Source: Treponema sp. (GTDB taxonomy: Bacteria; Spirochaetota; Spirochaetia; Treponematales; Treponemataceae). Taken from it: a DNA stretch of 64,000 nt. The position numbers and the translations under genes were made by a program. The first letter of the stretch is position 1, and every line of letters begins with the position of its first letter. The notes beneath the pieces are model-generated. The model saw only the letters and a list, made by a program, of their open reading frames with translations. It was not told the DNA's origin and did not search any database. The stretch is from NCBI GenBank assembly GCA_017449285.1, contig JAFSJX010000010.1, positions 62,001 to 126,000 of the forward strand, read 5' to 3'. Positions 34,427-44,761 of the stretch are shown here, piece after piece.

Positions 34427-35224
34427 ATGAAAAAACTGACCATCATTACAGGCGCAAGTTCAGGCTTGGGAGCAGAATTTGCGCGGCAGATATACGCAGA
34501 CTTACAAGAAACAAGTGACCCGCAAGAACTGTGGCTGATTGCCCGAAACAGGGAAAATCTGGAAGAAGTTGCGGCAGAACTGACCGGGAAAACTGTCTCC
34601 GTGCGCGTGTTCAATATGGATATTAGCGCGTCAGACGGCGTACACAAAGTCAAAACGCTTCTGGAAGTGGAAGAAGAGGCGGGGGAATTCACGCTTGACC
34701 TGCTCGTGAACAACGCGGGATTCGGCACGTATGGCCCGTTTGCGGAGACTGACATTGACCGGGAGATGCAGATGATTGACCTGAACTGCACCACACTCAC
34801 AGGAATCTGCGGCATCGCACTGCCCTACCTTGCTCGCGGAAGCCGAATCATCAACACGGCGAGTCTTGCGGCATTTATACCGCTGGGAAATTTCGCCGTA
34901 TATGCCGCCACAAAAGCGTTCGTCCTCTCATTCAGCGTGGCTCTTTCTGCAGAGCTGAAAGACGCGGGAATCACGGTGACAGCGCTCTGCCCCGGAAGCG
35001 TCAGCACCAATTTTGCGAACGTGGCGAGCAACGGAAAGCGGAAAGAAGTGCTGCACGGAAAAGACCCCGTAAAAGTAGTACGCCATTGCCTGAAAGCCAG
35101 CCGCAAAGGAAAACGAATCGTGCTGTGGGCGGCAAAATGGAAATGCACTGCGTTTATGAGTCGGTTCGTCAGCCGGTATGCGGGCGCACGCTGGACGTAT
35201 CTTTTCAACAAGCGGCCGCACTAA
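34427..35224 (+). CDS. Short-chain dehydrogenase/reductase
   Basis: 265 residues. Rossmann motif ITGASSGLGAEFARQ, then LVNNAGFGTYGPFAE, the active-site Ser in IINTASLAAF and the YxxxK pair in VYAATKAFV, followed by LCPGSVSTNF. This is the classical SDR layout (NAD(P)-dependent oxidoreductase of DltE/YqjQ type). The C-terminal extension (KWKCTAFMSRFVSRYAGARW) is basic and might touch a membrane. The substrate is unknown. pncB follows 59 nt later behind its own promoter. Confidence 0.9.
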   Translation: MKKLTIITGASSGLGAEFARQIYADLQETSDPQELWLIARNRENLEEVAAELTGKTVSVRVFNMDISASDGVHKVKTLLEVEEEAGEFTLDLLVNNAGFGTYGPFAETDIDREMQMIDLNCTTLTGICGIALPYLARGSRIINTASLAAFIPLGNFAVYAATKAFVLSFSVALSAELKDAGITVTALCPGSVSTNFANVASNGKRKEVLHGKDPVKVVRHCLKASRKGKRIVLWAAKWKCTAFMSRFVSRYAGARWTYLFNKRPH

Positions 35225-35232
35225 AATTCCCT

Positions 35233-35261
35233 TTGACTTACATCATCAGTGTGATTATAAT
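35233..35261 (+). promoter_or_regulatory. Promoter of pncB
   Basis: TTGACT (35233-35238), 17 bp, TATAAT (35256-35261). GGGAG follows 6-7 nt before ATG 35284. Confidence 0.75.
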
Positions 35262-35283
35262 AGAAAAACAAACGGGAGTGCGT

Positions 35284-36741
35284 ATGAAAGAGAATGAAGT
35301 GATTAAGAGCGCATTGTTCACGGATTTTTATGAATTGACGATGGCGCAGGGGTACTGGAAAAACGACATGAATCAGCAGGTTGTGTTCGACATGTTCTTC
35401 CGCAGACAGCCGTTCAAAGGCGGTTTTTCTGTATTCGCAGGACTGGACACATTGCTTGAAGCGATTACGGATTTTACTTTCAGCGAAGAAGACATTGCCT
35501 ACTTGAAGTCCCAGAATATGTTTGAGCAGGGCTTTTTGGACTACCTTAAAGACTTCCGCTTTAACGGTGATTTGTATGCGTTTGAGGAAGGCTCGATTAT
35601 TTTTCCTCAGGAACCGATTGTACGCATCCATGCAAATCTGATTGAGGCGCAAATCGTAGAAGGATTGATTTTAAATCACATTAACTTTCAGAGCCTGATT
35701 GCGACAAAAACTGCCCGCGTGTGGCTGGCAAGCAAAAAAGGTCTGATTATGGAATTCGGGCTTCGCCGCGCACAGGGAAATGACGGAGCAATGAGCGCGA
35801 CCCGTGCGGCATTCATCGGCGGAGCGGCGGGAACGTCAAATACGCTGGCAGGAAAACTATACGGCATTCCAATCATGGGAACGATGGCGCACTCTTGGAT
35901 TATGGCATACCCCAGCGAACTGGACGCATTCCGCGCCTACGCAAAACTCTACCCCACAAAGACAGTCTTTTTGATTGATACCTACGACACGCTCAGAAGC
36001 GGCGTTAAAAACGCGATTATTGCAGGAAGCGAGTTAGTCAAAAAAGGACTGAACTTCGGAGTGCGGCTGGACAGCGGAGACATTTCCTACCTGACTACCG
36101 AAGTGCGAAAAGAATTGGACAAAGCAGGCTTCCCGCAAGCAACGATTTCCGTTTCCAATGAACTGACCGAAGAAATTGTGGAGACGCTCGTTCAGCAGCA
36201 TACGCCGATTAATTCTTGGGGCGTAGGCACTCACATGGTCACCGGCGGAAATGAGGCTTCGTTTACCGGCGTATACAAACTGGCTGCCCGCCACGACAAA
36301 TCTACCGGCAAAATGAAAGCCGCCATGAAATTCAGCGACAATCCCGAAAAAAGCACGAACCCCGGCATCAAAAACGTGTTCCGTCTGTTCGATGAAACCG
36401 GCATGGCAAAGGCAGATATTCTTGCGCTGGAAAACGAAACGCTTGCCGCCGGTACAGAAAACCGTTACTACCACACCAGCGTAGACTACCGCCAGTTTAC
36501 GTTCAAGGCGACAAAAATCGAGCCGATGCTGCATCTGATGGTAAAAGGCGGAAAGCGCGTGAACAAAAAAATTCCCGCAGGAGAACAACTCCGTCTTGCG
36601 AGGGAAAACATGGTCAAGCAACTGGAGACATTGGACGATTCTTACAAGCGCATCTTGAATCCGCACATCTACAAAGTATCGCTCACGGAAGAAGCGAAGA
36701 ATTTGAAGATGGAATTCATCAACGCAAGAATCAGTCACTAG
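35284..36741 (+). CDS. pncB: Nicotinate phosphoribosyltransferase
   Basis: 485 residues from ATG 35284. The frame is open upstream inside the SDR gene, but promoter and ribosome site (GGGAG) fix this start. It makes nicotinate mononucleotide from nicotinate and PRPP in NAD salvage. Motifs: SALFTDFYELTMAQGYW, MEFGLRRAQGNDGAM, GTMAHSWIMAYPSELDAFRAYA, VFLIDTYDTL, GVRLDSGDISYLT and SVSNELTEEIV, with ending like the longer NAPRTase type. It converges on oppA with a 14-nt gap. Confidence 0.95.
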   Translation: MKENEVIKSALFTDFYELTMAQGYWKNDMNQQVVFDMFFRRQPFKGGFSVFAGLDTLLEAITDFTFSEEDIAYLKSQNMFEQGFLDYLKDFRFNGDLYAFEEGSIIFPQEPIVRIHANLIEAQIVEGLILNHINFQSLIATKTARVWLASKKGLIMEFGLRRAQGNDGAMSATRAAFIGGAAGTSNTLAGKLYGIPIMGTMAHSWIMAYPSELDAFRAYAKLYPTKTVFLIDTYDTLRSGVKNAIIAGSELVKKGLNFGVRLDSGDISYLTTEVRKELDKAGFPQATISVSNELTEEIVETLVQQHTPINSWGVGTHMVTGGNEASFTGVYKLAARHDKSTGKMKAAMKFSDNPEKSTNPGIKNVFRLFDETGMAKADILALENETLAAGTENRYYHTSVDYRQFTFKATKIEPMLHLMVKGGKRVNKKIPAGEQLRLARENMVKQLETLDDSYKRILNPHIYKVSLTEEAKNLKMEFINARISH

Positions 36742-36755
36742 AAAGGGACAAATCT

Positions 36756-38315
36756 TTAGCGCATCACAACATTGGGAACGGTGCTGGTTTCTGTCTTGAA
36801 GTAGAGATACTTGAACGGATGAATGTCAAGCGCATTGGTGTACCAGCCGCCAACAGCGGTCGGACTTACGGCGTGAAGGCAAACAGAATGTGAGATAGGC
36901 AAAACAATGCCGTCGTCCAAAAGCACTTGTTCCGCCTGAGAGAGCAATTTGTTATGCTCCGCACTGCTGTTTGTTTCGGCGGCATCTTTTAAAAGTTGGT
37001 TAAAGAACGTGTTCTTCCATTTGCTCTGGTTCAAGGTAGAGCCGTCTCTGAACAACTCAAGGAATGCCAGCGGATCGGCAAAATCGCCTATCCACGAGTA
37101 ACTGAACAAATCCGCGTTCCAATTCTGAATGCTTAGAAGATAGCGGTCTTCAGGAGTAGTCTGCACTTTCAGGTCAACGCCGAGCGGTTTCCACGCCTCC
37201 TGCAGTAATTCCGCCTCGCGCTTCATGCGGTCGCTTCCCGTAATGCCAAAAATCAGCGTGAGCGTCTTGTTCTCAGGAATTCCCGCGGTCTTCCGAGCAA
37301 TAGCCATCATATCTTTTGCCTCTTCGACAGAAGTATCAGTCAGCCCCTCAACCGTCGGATAGCCCGCAAGCGGATACACCAAAGTCGTTGCTTGCACCAG
37401 ACTGTTCTTGCGGAGTTCTTCCCACGGAACGGCGGCAAGCAAAGCATTACGCAAATCAGCGTTATCCCACGGCGTATTCTTGCAACTGAAGAACAGGTAT
37501 TCCGTGCCGAATTCCGCCGCAATGCGAATGGCATTTTTATTGAGGACGGCCGCCGTATCAACCATGCCACTCACCCAGTCAGCGCGTCCCGTGTTGAATT
37601 TCCACGCATTCTCTTTTAAGTCACTGCTGGACTGCACTGTAATTGAGGGAAGATACACATGCTCGGCATCCCAGTAGTTCGGATTTTTTTCGAGCAACAA
37701 CGTATTATTCTCCGAAGATTTCAGAACGAACGCGCCGCTATACACCCCATCCTTGCTGCTTACCACACTGAACGCATGATGACACAAAATTCTCTGCAAA
37801 TGAGCCATCGGAGTATCAAGCGTAACCACAAGCGTTTTTTCATCACGGGCGACGATGCCCACTTCCTCTGAGCGAACCTGTCCGTGCCGGAATTTTTTTG
37901 CCCCGGAAATACTGTCAAGAAGAGACGCATACGGCGCATCAGGAGTCGCCAAAAGCGTAAGCCATGAGTCGCGCACGGAATAGGCATTCAGCGGGTCTCC
38001 GTTACTGAATTTCACGTTTTCCCGTATCGTAAACGTCCATCTCTTTTTGTTGCGGGAAATCTTAAAATCAACGGCAATCGCAGGCACAGGGTCTAGCGTT
38101 TTGGGGTCATAGGAATACAAGCCTTCAAACAGTCCCGAAAGAACCTGCGCCTCGGAACTATAATTCGCTGTATATGGGTTCAAATCATACGGATGTTCCG
38201 CCCCGATAACAACGAAGTCATGCTGCAAATCCATTTCTGGCTCAACGCTTTCCGCAAAAAGCATCATTCCAAAAACGGCTGCCAGTGCCGCCGCAATCAG
38301 TTTTTTACATTTCAT
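36756..38315 (-). CDS. Oligopeptide ABC transporter substrate-binding protein (SBP_bac_5)
   Basis: 519 residues from ATG 38315 (GGGGAT upstream; the TTG two codons earlier is not preferred). Signal peptide MKCKKLIAAALAAVFGMMLFAES. It is an OppA/DppA-type protein: DLNPYTANYSSEAQVLSGLFEGLYSYDP trimmed, the family stretch WTFTIRENVKFSNGDPLNAYSVRDSW, and EKNPNYWDAEHVYLP. There is no lipobox, so it may be free in the periplasm. No permease or ATPase gene is near, so it must use components elsewhere. It starts inside the 3' end of the upstream unknown gene (11-nt overlap). Confidence 0.9.
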   Translation of the reverse strand: MKCKKLIAAALAAVFGMMLFAESVEPEMDLQHDFVVIGAEHPYDLNPYTANYSSEAQVLSGLFEGLYSYDPKTLDPVPAIAVDFKISRNKKRWTFTIRENVKFSNGDPLNAYSVRDSWLTLLATPDAPYASLLDSISGAKKFRHGQVRSEEVGIVARDEKTLVVTLDTPMAHLQRILCHHAFSVVSSKDGVYSGAFVLKSSENNTLLLEKNPNYWDAEHVYLPSITVQSSSDLKENAWKFNTGRADWVSGMVDTAAVLNKNAIRIAAEFGTEYLFFSCKNTPWDNADLRNALLAAVPWEELRKNSLVQATTLVYPLAGYPTVEGLTDTSVEEAKDMMAIARKTAGIPENKTLTLIFGITGSDRMKREAELLQEAWKPLGVDLKVQTTPEDRYLLSIQNWNADLFSYSWIGDFADPLAFLELFRDGSTLNQSKWKNTFFNQLLKDAAETNSSAEHNKLLSQAEQVLLDDGIVLPISHSVCLHAVSPTAVGGWYTNALDIHPFKYLYFKTETSTVPNVVMR

Positions 38316-39720
38316 TTTCAATCCCCAATTTTTTCATCTGCTCGGCTTCTTCTGCATGTGCCACATAATCTGCGCGCACTTGATTTGCCTTGACCACCGT
38401 ATTTTTTAAGGAAGTAATCTCCATTTTTATCCCTTTTACCTTCGCCTTGTTGGCAGGAGCAACCGTCTGCTTGAAAAAGTCATCCAAACCTGCAAGAATT
38501 TTCAGCATTCTGCCCGATTCCGCAAGCTGAGCGGAGACAAATTCAAGGATTTTTTCTTCTGGCTGGACAAGCATCCGCTCATAACCAGGGGCTCCTTTTA
38601 CGCCGACCGCAGAAAAACGTCTTGCCCGCGCCCCGATTTCTGCCACGAACTGCTGGAAATTGATTTTTTCCTTTCGTCTAGTTTCCGTTGCCGTATCGGT
38701 TATCGTAATCATGTAAAATATCGGTTTTTCCTTGATGTTAAATGCCTTTCGGAGCAACCGTTTCAGTTTATCCATCAGCGAATTATGTTCGCTCTGCAAA
38801 AGCGCGTGATTTTCGTTCAGTTTCTGCTGGGCAGCATCAATCTGCGGGGGCATCGCACCAAACACACGGAGCGCACTCATAATCAGTTCTTTTGTATCAA
38901 CCTTTACTTCCTGCTTTTTCTTTTCGGATGACTCAACGGCCAGTTTTGAAAGCACCGCCGCCTGAAGCTCAGCCTTATCAGGAGCATGGTCTTCGCGGAT
39001 AATCTCGTCAATCAATTCGTTGTAGAATGGCGTTTTTCCCATTGCGGCAGTAAAATTCTTTTTTATCTGCGCAAGTTCTTCCGATTCAGATGAAGATGCC
39101 GCATTCATGTCATAGCCAGAATGAGAGAACACATTCTTTCTGACCTGCACTTTGTAGTATTCTTTCTGAAATTCCGTTATTTCTTTTAGAGACTGATTTA
39201 TGTTCACCAGCGCGGCAGAACCTTTGCTCAGGCTGTCAGAAATCATGCTTCCCGTAAGCGCGTCAACACTCTGTCTTCCTTTCATGACCAGTTCTGCAAG
39301 CGCACGCGTGTTCGGCTTAGGACTGTTAGGCGTAAACGATGACCAAGCAAACGAATTATTCAGGTCTACCAGTTTTTTGACATTGGCAAGCGTCAGATTT
39401 GAAATGGAGAATTTATAATAATTGCAGACAAAATCTACATTGCTCTCGTAGTCGGACAAACGGATTCCGATGGTTGTCGCACGTTCGCTCTCAGGGAAAG
39501 CCGTTCCTGGCGGAGCCTGAATGTCGGAAATCTTTTTGTCAACCTTATAGGGGTCGGCCGTAATAAGTGCCTTTTTTACGAGGAAATCAAAAATATTCTT
39601 TACGCAGGTATGAAGCAGACGATAATTATCCAGCAACGCAGGAAGAGCCTCCCTGTCGTACCATTCCGCTTTCGTGTCAACTGCCGCTATAACTGTCTGC
39701 GAAAAATTGGTATCATCCAT
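38305..39720 (-). CDS. Large protein of unknown function (Treponema-type)
   Basis: 471 residues from ATG 39720. An earlier ATG at 39756 and a still longer frame lack a ribosome site. GATAAT ends 6 nt before 39720, so the mRNA may be leaderless. The protein is soluble and mostly helical, with no signal peptide. Segments include NVDFVCNYYKFSISNLTLANVKKLVDLNN, a Ser/Glu-rich linker (ASSSESEELAQIKKNF) and a basic C-terminal part (LKRLLRKAFNIKEKPIFYMITITD). I do not recognise the family. It has a size and composition in common with the 563-residue gene at 41934-43625, but no clear alignment by eye. Confidence 0.75.
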   Translation of the reverse strand: MDDTNFSQTVIAAVDTKAEWYDREALPALLDNYRLLHTCVKNIFDFLVKKALITADPYKVDKKISDIQAPPGTAFPESERATTIGIRLSDYESNVDFVCNYYKFSISNLTLANVKKLVDLNNSFAWSSFTPNSPKPNTRALAELVMKGRQSVDALTGSMISDSLSKGSAALVNINQSLKEITEFQKEYYKVQVRKNVFSHSGYDMNAASSSESEELAQIKKNFTAAMGKTPFYNELIDEIIREDHAPDKAELQAAVLSKLAVESSEKKKQEVKVDTKELIMSALRVFGAMPPQIDAAQQKLNENHALLQSEHNSLMDKLKRLLRKAFNIKEKPIFYMITITDTATETRRKEKINFQQFVAEIGARARRFSAVGVKGAPGYERMLVQPEEKILEFVSAQLAESGRMLKILAGLDDFFKQTVAPANKAKVKGIKMEITSLKNTVVKANQVRADYVAHAEEAEQMKKLGIENEM

Positions 39721-39894
39721 ATCTCTATTATCGTCCAATTGTAACATATCTTTCATAAAAAAAACAGTATCGGCAGCGAATTGTTCTGCGTTCGCATTAT
39801 AATTCTTTCGCAATGAAAAATCGGCTGAACAAAAGGGAAAATCATTTCGTCTATGGCTTTTCACGCACGCAAAAAAATGATAGTATTGCAAAAA

Positions 39895-41115
39895 GTGAAA
39901 ACAAAGTTTTTTATTTCGTTATGTTTCTTGTTGATGCTCGGCGCAACGGGGTACAGCAGAGGAAAAAGGAGTTATACAGTGGATACGAAGGTTATCGATC
40001 AGTATATTGAAGAACTTATGACAAAATCAACCGCAGAAATCCCTGTATGGAACATAGAACGTGCGCGCTCAGGGGCGAAATCTGGCTGGGATTACATTGA
40101 CGGCTGTATGATTCTCGCACTTTTGGAAATCTATCAGACATCGAAAGAAAAAAAGTATCTGGAATTTGCCGATTATTACGAAGATTTTCGGATTCAGGAA
40201 GACGGCACAATCAATGGCTACAAAAAAGAAGAATGGAATCTTGACAACATCAACGGGGCGAAAAATCTGCTGACTTTGTATTCGCTGACCAAAAAAGAAA
40301 AATACAAGAAAGCGGCGGCAAACGTCTTTGAGCAGATTGAAAAGCAGCCCCGTACCGCAGAAAATAATTTCTGGCACAAAAAAGTCTATCCCCATCAGGT
40401 CTGGCTGGACGGTCTGTATATGGCCCTTCCCTACTACATGGAATATGACACTATGTTCAACGGCGGTAAAAATATCGGAGATGTCTACAACCAGTTCTTC
40501 AACGTGAACAAACTGATGCGTGATGAAGCGACCGGATTGTATTTTCACGGCTACGACAGTTCAAAGTCAGCATTCTGGGCAGATAAAAATACCGGGCTGA
40601 GCAAGAATTTCTGGTTGCGTTCATTGGGTTGGTATTCAATGGCATTGCTTGACACGCTGAACAAAGCCCCTGACAAAGACAGTGAGAATTGGAATCGGTT
40701 GCGGGATATTTTTGTGGACTTGTGCGAAAGCATGCTCAAATTTCAGGACGAAAGCGGAATGTGGTGGCAGGTGCCGAATCTTCCGAAAAAAGGCAAGAAC
40801 TATCTGGAAACGTCTGGCTCTGCAATCTTTGCCTACTCGCTGCTCAAAGGTGTGCGCACAGGCATTCTATCTGACAAAAAATTTCAGGACGCAGGCAAAA
40901 AAGCCTTTGAGGGAATCTCGGAAAGATACCTGAAGACGGACGGCGGAAAACTGAGTCTTGGCGGAATCTGCCTTGTGGCAGGACTTGGACCTGAACACAA
41001 TAAACGCCGCGACGGCTCATTTGACTATTACATGAGCGAGCCGATTGTGCAGGACGATGCGAAAGGCGTAGGTCCGTTCATTCTTGCATACAACGAATAC
41101 AAACTGCTCAAATAA
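39895..41115 (+). CDS. Glycoside hydrolase family 105/88, unsaturated rhamnogalacturonyl hydrolase
   Basis: 406 residues from GTG 39895, giving a signal peptide (VKTKFFISLCFLLMLGATGYS). ATG 39877 is an alternative (412 residues). Neither has a Shine-Dalgarno sequence. It has an (alpha/alpha)6 barrel with PHQVWLDGLYMALPYYMEY (Asp is the expected general acid), NFWLRSLGWYSMALLDTL, WWQVPNLP, ETSGSAIFAYSLLKGV and YYMSEPIVQDDAKGVGPFILAYNE, as in YteR-type GH105. It removes the unsaturated sugar from pectin lyase products. TTTTCA-N17-TAGTAT ends 8-9 nt before the GTG. Confidence 0.88.
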   Translation: MKTKFFISLCFLLMLGATGYSRGKRSYTVDTKVIDQYIEELMTKSTAEIPVWNIERARSGAKSGWDYIDGCMILALLEIYQTSKEKKYLEFADYYEDFRIQEDGTINGYKKEEWNLDNINGAKNLLTLYSLTKKEKYKKAAANVFEQIEKQPRTAENNFWHKKVYPHQVWLDGLYMALPYYMEYDTMFNGGKNIGDVYNQFFNVNKLMRDEATGLYFHGYDSSKSAFWADKNTGLSKNFWLRSLGWYSMALLDTLNKAPDKDSENWNRLRDIFVDLCESMLKFQDESGMWWQVPNLPKKGKNYLETSGSAIFAYSLLKGVRTGILSDKKFQDAGKKAFEGISERYLKTDGGKLSLGGICLVAGLGPEHNKRRDGSFDYYMSEPIVQDDAKGVGPFILAYNEYKLLK

Positions 41116-41937
41116 TCATCCAAGCCAGCCGCAGAACGCCGCCTGAACGGTCATCAGTCGGGCTCGCTCCTCGCCAGAATAATTTCCTTGTGCGAATGCG
41201 GCTTCGCGGCGGAAACTGCCAAACGGAAAATCTTTTCGTATGTCTTTTGTACAGCATGTGCAGTCTTTTGCCACAACGATATTCTCACTTCTAACGCCGC
41301 ATTTTTCCAGCGCAGAAAGATTCGCCTTTTCCAGTGAAAGCATGAATTTTATGTTTCCGTCGGCATCGCGAACACGACTTACACATTCGGGCGTAAAATT
41401 GACCGCAAAATATTCGGCGCGTGCCTCGTCAACAGCATAACAGCAGGAACGGATATGCGGCCCGATGGCGACACAAAGATTTTCTGCCTTTGCGCCATAT
41501 TTTTTTCCCGCAAGCAAAATTGCCTCGCTGATGATTCCCGTGCCTTTCCACCCAGAGTGGCACACACCGAACACGCCCGTCTTTTCATCATACAAAAAAA
41601 GTGGCATACAGTCTGCGACGGTCACCACCGGCACAAGCGATGTATTCCGCGTTATCATACCGTCACCAGTTTTTCCCAAAGTGTCGGCAGAAGATAAAAC
41701 ATCATACACGATTTTAGAGTGAATGAGTTCCAACGGAACGGGTTGTTTTTCACCGCAGATTGATTTTAGCACGGCGGAACGTTTTTCGTTCGTCTCATTC
41801 CATCGAAAACGCATCGTTCCTGCACTGCGTACAGTCATTCCCCAGCACACGCCAGAGGAAAGAGGTTTTTCATCCCGATAGAATGGAAAAGTCACAAAAT
41901 TTTTGGTAATGGCATCAGCCACAGAAAGTTCGGTCAT
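41116..41937 (-). CDS. pgeF: Peptidoglycan editing factor PgeF (polyphenol oxidase/laccase-domain family)
   Basis: 273 residues. Family motifs: TVADCMPLFLYDEKTGVFGVCHSGWKGTG trimmed, with the metal-type Cys/His pair in GVCHSGWKG, and IGPHIRSCCYAVDEARAEYF. These proteins (formerly YfiH) have amidase activity removing L-Ser-containing mistakes from cell-wall precursors in E. coli. ATG 41937 overlaps the upstream stop by 4 nt. Its 3' end directly abuts GH105 on the other strand with no gap. Confidence 0.88.
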   Translation of the reverse strand: MTELSVADAITKNFVTFPFYRDEKPLSSGVCWGMTVRSAGTMRFRWNETNEKRSAVLKSICGEKQPVPLELIHSKIVYDVLSSADTLGKTGDGMITRNTSLVPVVTVADCMPLFLYDEKTGVFGVCHSGWKGTGIISEAILLAGKKYGAKAENLCVAIGPHIRSCCYAVDEARAEYFAVNFTPECVSRVRDADGNIKFMLSLEKANLSALEKCGVRSENIVVAKDCTCCTKDIRKDFPFGSFRREAAFAQGNYSGEERARLMTVQAAFCGWLG

Positions 41938-43625
41938 CTTGTCAGGCTCGGAGTGTCAACTGGCTCCAGTTCTTTAACCAAATTGAAAGCACAATCAATC
42001 GCGTCTTTTGCGTCCTGCAATTGTTTTCTGAAGCGGGCATTGTTCCTGCCTTGAATTTCGCCCATATTTGAGAGAGAATCGTAGCGCGGATCCATCGAAA
42101 GTCCCACGATTCCTGTCATTAAAAGGTTCATTTTTCTGCTCGCATCACCAAATTTAACAATCAGATGGGCAAAATCAGCCTCAACGCCACGGAGCAGTTT
42201 CTCTGCCTTTTCCTGTCCCAGAAGCGTATGCTCTTTCTCCAGTTTTTTTATCGTCACGTCAAGTTCACTGTCGGGCGCACAGTTTCTGTTCACTGTATCA
42301 AGCCCGATAGAAACCTGTAAGAATTCATTGAATGTCTCCGTAAACTCAATGTTGTTTTCTTTTTGAATGAACGCGCCCTCTGTCATAACGGTCTTTAAAA
42401 CGATTTCATGAACAGGGAATGCTTCGCGGAAGAACCAGCACAAAAATCCGCCCGTCAGCTCATACCGAAAGCGTAAGTTTGCCCAAGAAGTTATCCACGG
42501 CCGCGATGGCAAATGCGGGAATGTATTGAGACCAAAAGTGCGCTGCAAAATCTGGCGGAGCGATTCTTTCCGACAATCGTTAGTCCACGCCTCCCACTTC
42601 ATGTCAAACAGTTTTTTCCAGCCCATCTTGTATTTTACGAACCAATCTTCCGCACCCTTAAAATTCTCCGGAGTCCATTGGGCATTTCTATTCGCGACAC
42701 AGCAAAGCGAGCGAAACGGAACTGAAGTGACAAACGTGTGCATCATCGAAAGATGAAAATGCGCCGCCTCCATAAACTTTTCCGCAGCCTCTTTTGAAGA
42801 ATCATTTCTTCCCCTGCCCCGCTCCTGATAATACAGATAGAGCGATTCAAGCACTTCGTTGGGAATACTCAATCCATTGCAAAGCACTTGCGCAAGAATC
42901 CCCAAATCCGCCTGCGCCACACTAAAATGACAGGTGTAGTCATGTTCCGTCAGAGGGTCGAACAGAGAGAGCAGATGATTGATTGGCAGACGGACAAACT
43001 GCAAAAGCCATTCCGATGCGCGGGCACACGAGTACATGACCGTCTTTTGTTCAGAAGGAATATTCGCCATCACTTCGTCCATGCGGCGTAAAAGCGAAAT
43101 CCGTTGATCCGGACGCGGGCCCTTATCAAGCGGAATTGAATATGGGTCAACCTCGTTCGACATCTGCTGAGCAATCTGAGGCATTCCCAGCGTTCCTAAA
43201 AAGACATAAAAATCACCGTCATCATCAATGAGCGCGCAATACGGCTTAAAAAAATCTGCGCATCGCTTTAAATCATTCAACTTGTTAAAAAAAGACGTAA
43301 GCAAGGATTTTCGTCTGTAGTCAATCAGGCCGGGAGAAATATGCTCAATATTACGGGCAATCACACCGACCTTGTAATCATTAAACAGCGTTTCTACCGA
43401 TGTATTTGTAAAAATAGATTTAAGCCACAGCCAAAATCGAAAAAAAAACGAGATGTTCCTATATTCTGTCTCAAAGGAAACAGAACTATCAGATGCAGTA
43501 TCGACAGATTCAAGGGATTCCTCATCGGGATTTCCGCCCTGCACCTGCATTCTTTCGAGCATTTCTTTCCGTTCAGCCGATGACAGCGTGGACACCAGCT
43601 GATCAAACGAATTCTTTTCCGACAT
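41934..43625 (-). CDS. 563-residue protein of unknown function, possibly DUF5312-type
   Basis: It has an acidic N-terminal segment rich in Glu/Ser, a hydrophobic aromatic patch (ISFFFRFWLWLKSIFTNTSVE) that may be a membrane-touching helix, and then a long, mostly helical body with many aromatic residues (WAFNAxx-like WANLRFRYELTGGFLCWFFREAFPVHE). I recall a treponemal family, DUF5312, of this kind, but I could not check it. No catalytic motif was seen. It lies upstream of pgeF with a 4-nt overlap and 12 nt after leuB, so these three may share a transcript. Confidence 0.7.
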   Translation of the reverse strand: MSEKNSFDQLVSTLSSAERKEMLERMQVQGGNPDEESLESVDTASDSSVSFETEYRNISFFFRFWLWLKSIFTNTSVETLFNDYKVGVIARNIEHISPGLIDYRRKSLLTSFFNKLNDLKRCADFFKPYCALIDDDGDFYVFLGTLGMPQIAQQMSNEVDPYSIPLDKGPRPDQRISLLRRMDEVMANIPSEQKTVMYSCARASEWLLQFVRLPINHLLSLFDPLTEHDYTCHFSVAQADLGILAQVLCNGLSIPNEVLESLYLYYQERGRGRNDSSKEAAEKFMEAAHFHLSMMHTFVTSVPFRSLCCVANRNAQWTPENFKGAEDWFVKYKMGWKKLFDMKWEAWTNDCRKESLRQILQRTFGLNTFPHLPSRPWITSWANLRFRYELTGGFLCWFFREAFPVHEIVLKTVMTEGAFIQKENNIEFTETFNEFLQVSIGLDTVNRNCAPDSELDVTIKKLEKEHTLLGQEKAEKLLRGVEADFAHLIVKFGDASRKMNLLMTGIVGLSMDPRYDSLSNMGEIQGRNNARFRKQLQDAKDAIDCAFNLVKELEPVDTPSLTR

Positions 43626-43637
43626 GGCTCTATCGCA

Positions 43638-44732
43638 CTATTTGTTCAACTGAGCGACAACCAGTTCGCCCATACGCTTTGTGCCAACGAGTTTACCAGC
43701 AGATTTCACTTCCTCAATTTTTGAGCCGGCAATATCGCCAGTCCGCCAGCCAGCATCAAGCACTGCGTTTACCGCACTTTCAATCGCCTTTGCCTCGGTC
43801 TCAAGACCAAAACTATAGCGCAAAAGCATCGCCGCAGACAGAATAGTCGCAAGAGGATTTGCCAAATCTTTTCCTGCAATATCGGGGGCAGTTCCATGAA
43901 TCGGCTCATACAAACCAGGACCTTTTCCGTCACCAAGAGAAGCAGAAGCGAGCATACCGATTGAACCCGTAATCTGGCTTGCCTCATCGGTGAGAATATC
44001 GCCGAACATATTGCTCGTTGCAATCACGTCGAACTGACGCGGATTACGAACCAATTGCATCGCGGCATTGTCGATATACAGAAAATCAAGTTGCACGTCT
44101 TTGTAATCCTTGTGGACTGCTTCGGCAACTTTGCGCCACAGACGGCTTGAATTCAAGATGTTCGCCTTGTCCACTACAGCAAGACGCTTCTGACGTTTCT
44201 GGGCAAATTCAAATCCCATACGCACGATGCGCTCAATTTCTTCCCATGTATATTTCTCTGTGTCCCATGCGGTCTTTCCGTCCGCGCTTGTTCCGCGCTC
44301 ACCAAAATAAATACCGCCAGTCAGTTCGCGCACCACCAGAATATTCAGTCCTTCGCCCACAATCTCATCTTTAAGCGGACAGGCATCCTTCAACTGCTTC
44401 CACATGACCGCCGGGCGCAAATTCGCGTACACTTTCATGCCGCCACGAAGCCCAAGCAATGCCTTTTCAGGACGAATCTCAGGCGCGACGTTATCCCACT
44501 TAGGACCGCCCACCGCACCAAGCAAAACCGCATCGCTGTTCAGACAAATATCCAGCTGATCCTGCGGAAGCGGATGACCCCATTTGTCAATCGCAGCACC
44601 GCCGGCAGTCACTTCCGTGTAATTAAACTTGTGACCATACTTTGCGGCAACCGCGTCCAACACTTTTACGCCTTCTGCGACAACATCAGGTCCAATTCCG
44701 TCACCGGGAATCAAAGCAATATTCTTTTCCAT
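43638..44732 (-). CDS. leuB: 3-isopropylmalate dehydrogenase
   Basis: 364 residues from ATG 44732 (AGGAG 9 nt upstream; the TTG just before lies in that spacer). It is NAD+-dependent oxidative decarboxylase of 3-isopropylmalate, and its family also acts on methylmalate in the citramalate route. Motifs: [74 protein letters not shown], and [28 protein letters not shown]. No leuC/leuD is in the window. Confidence 0.96.
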   Translation of the reverse strand: MEKNIALIPGDGIGPDVVAEGVKVLDAVAAKYGHKFNYTEVTAGGAAIDKWGHPLPQDQLDICLNSDAVLLGAVGGPKWDNVAPEIRPEKALLGLRGGMKVYANLRPAVMWKQLKDACPLKDEIVGEGLNILVVRELTGGIYFGERGTSADGKTAWDTEKYTWEEIERIVRMGFEFAQKRQKRLAVVDKANILNSSRLWRKVAEAVHKDYKDVQLDFLYIDNAAMQLVRNPRQFDVIATSNMFGDILTDEASQITGSIGMLASASLGDGKGPGLYEPIHGTAPDIAGKDLANPLATILSAAMLLRYSFGLETEAKAIESAVNAVLDAGWRTGDIAGSKIEEVKSAGKLVGTKRMGELVVAQLNK

Positions 44733-44761
44733 CAAAAAAATCTCCTATGAAATAATATCAT

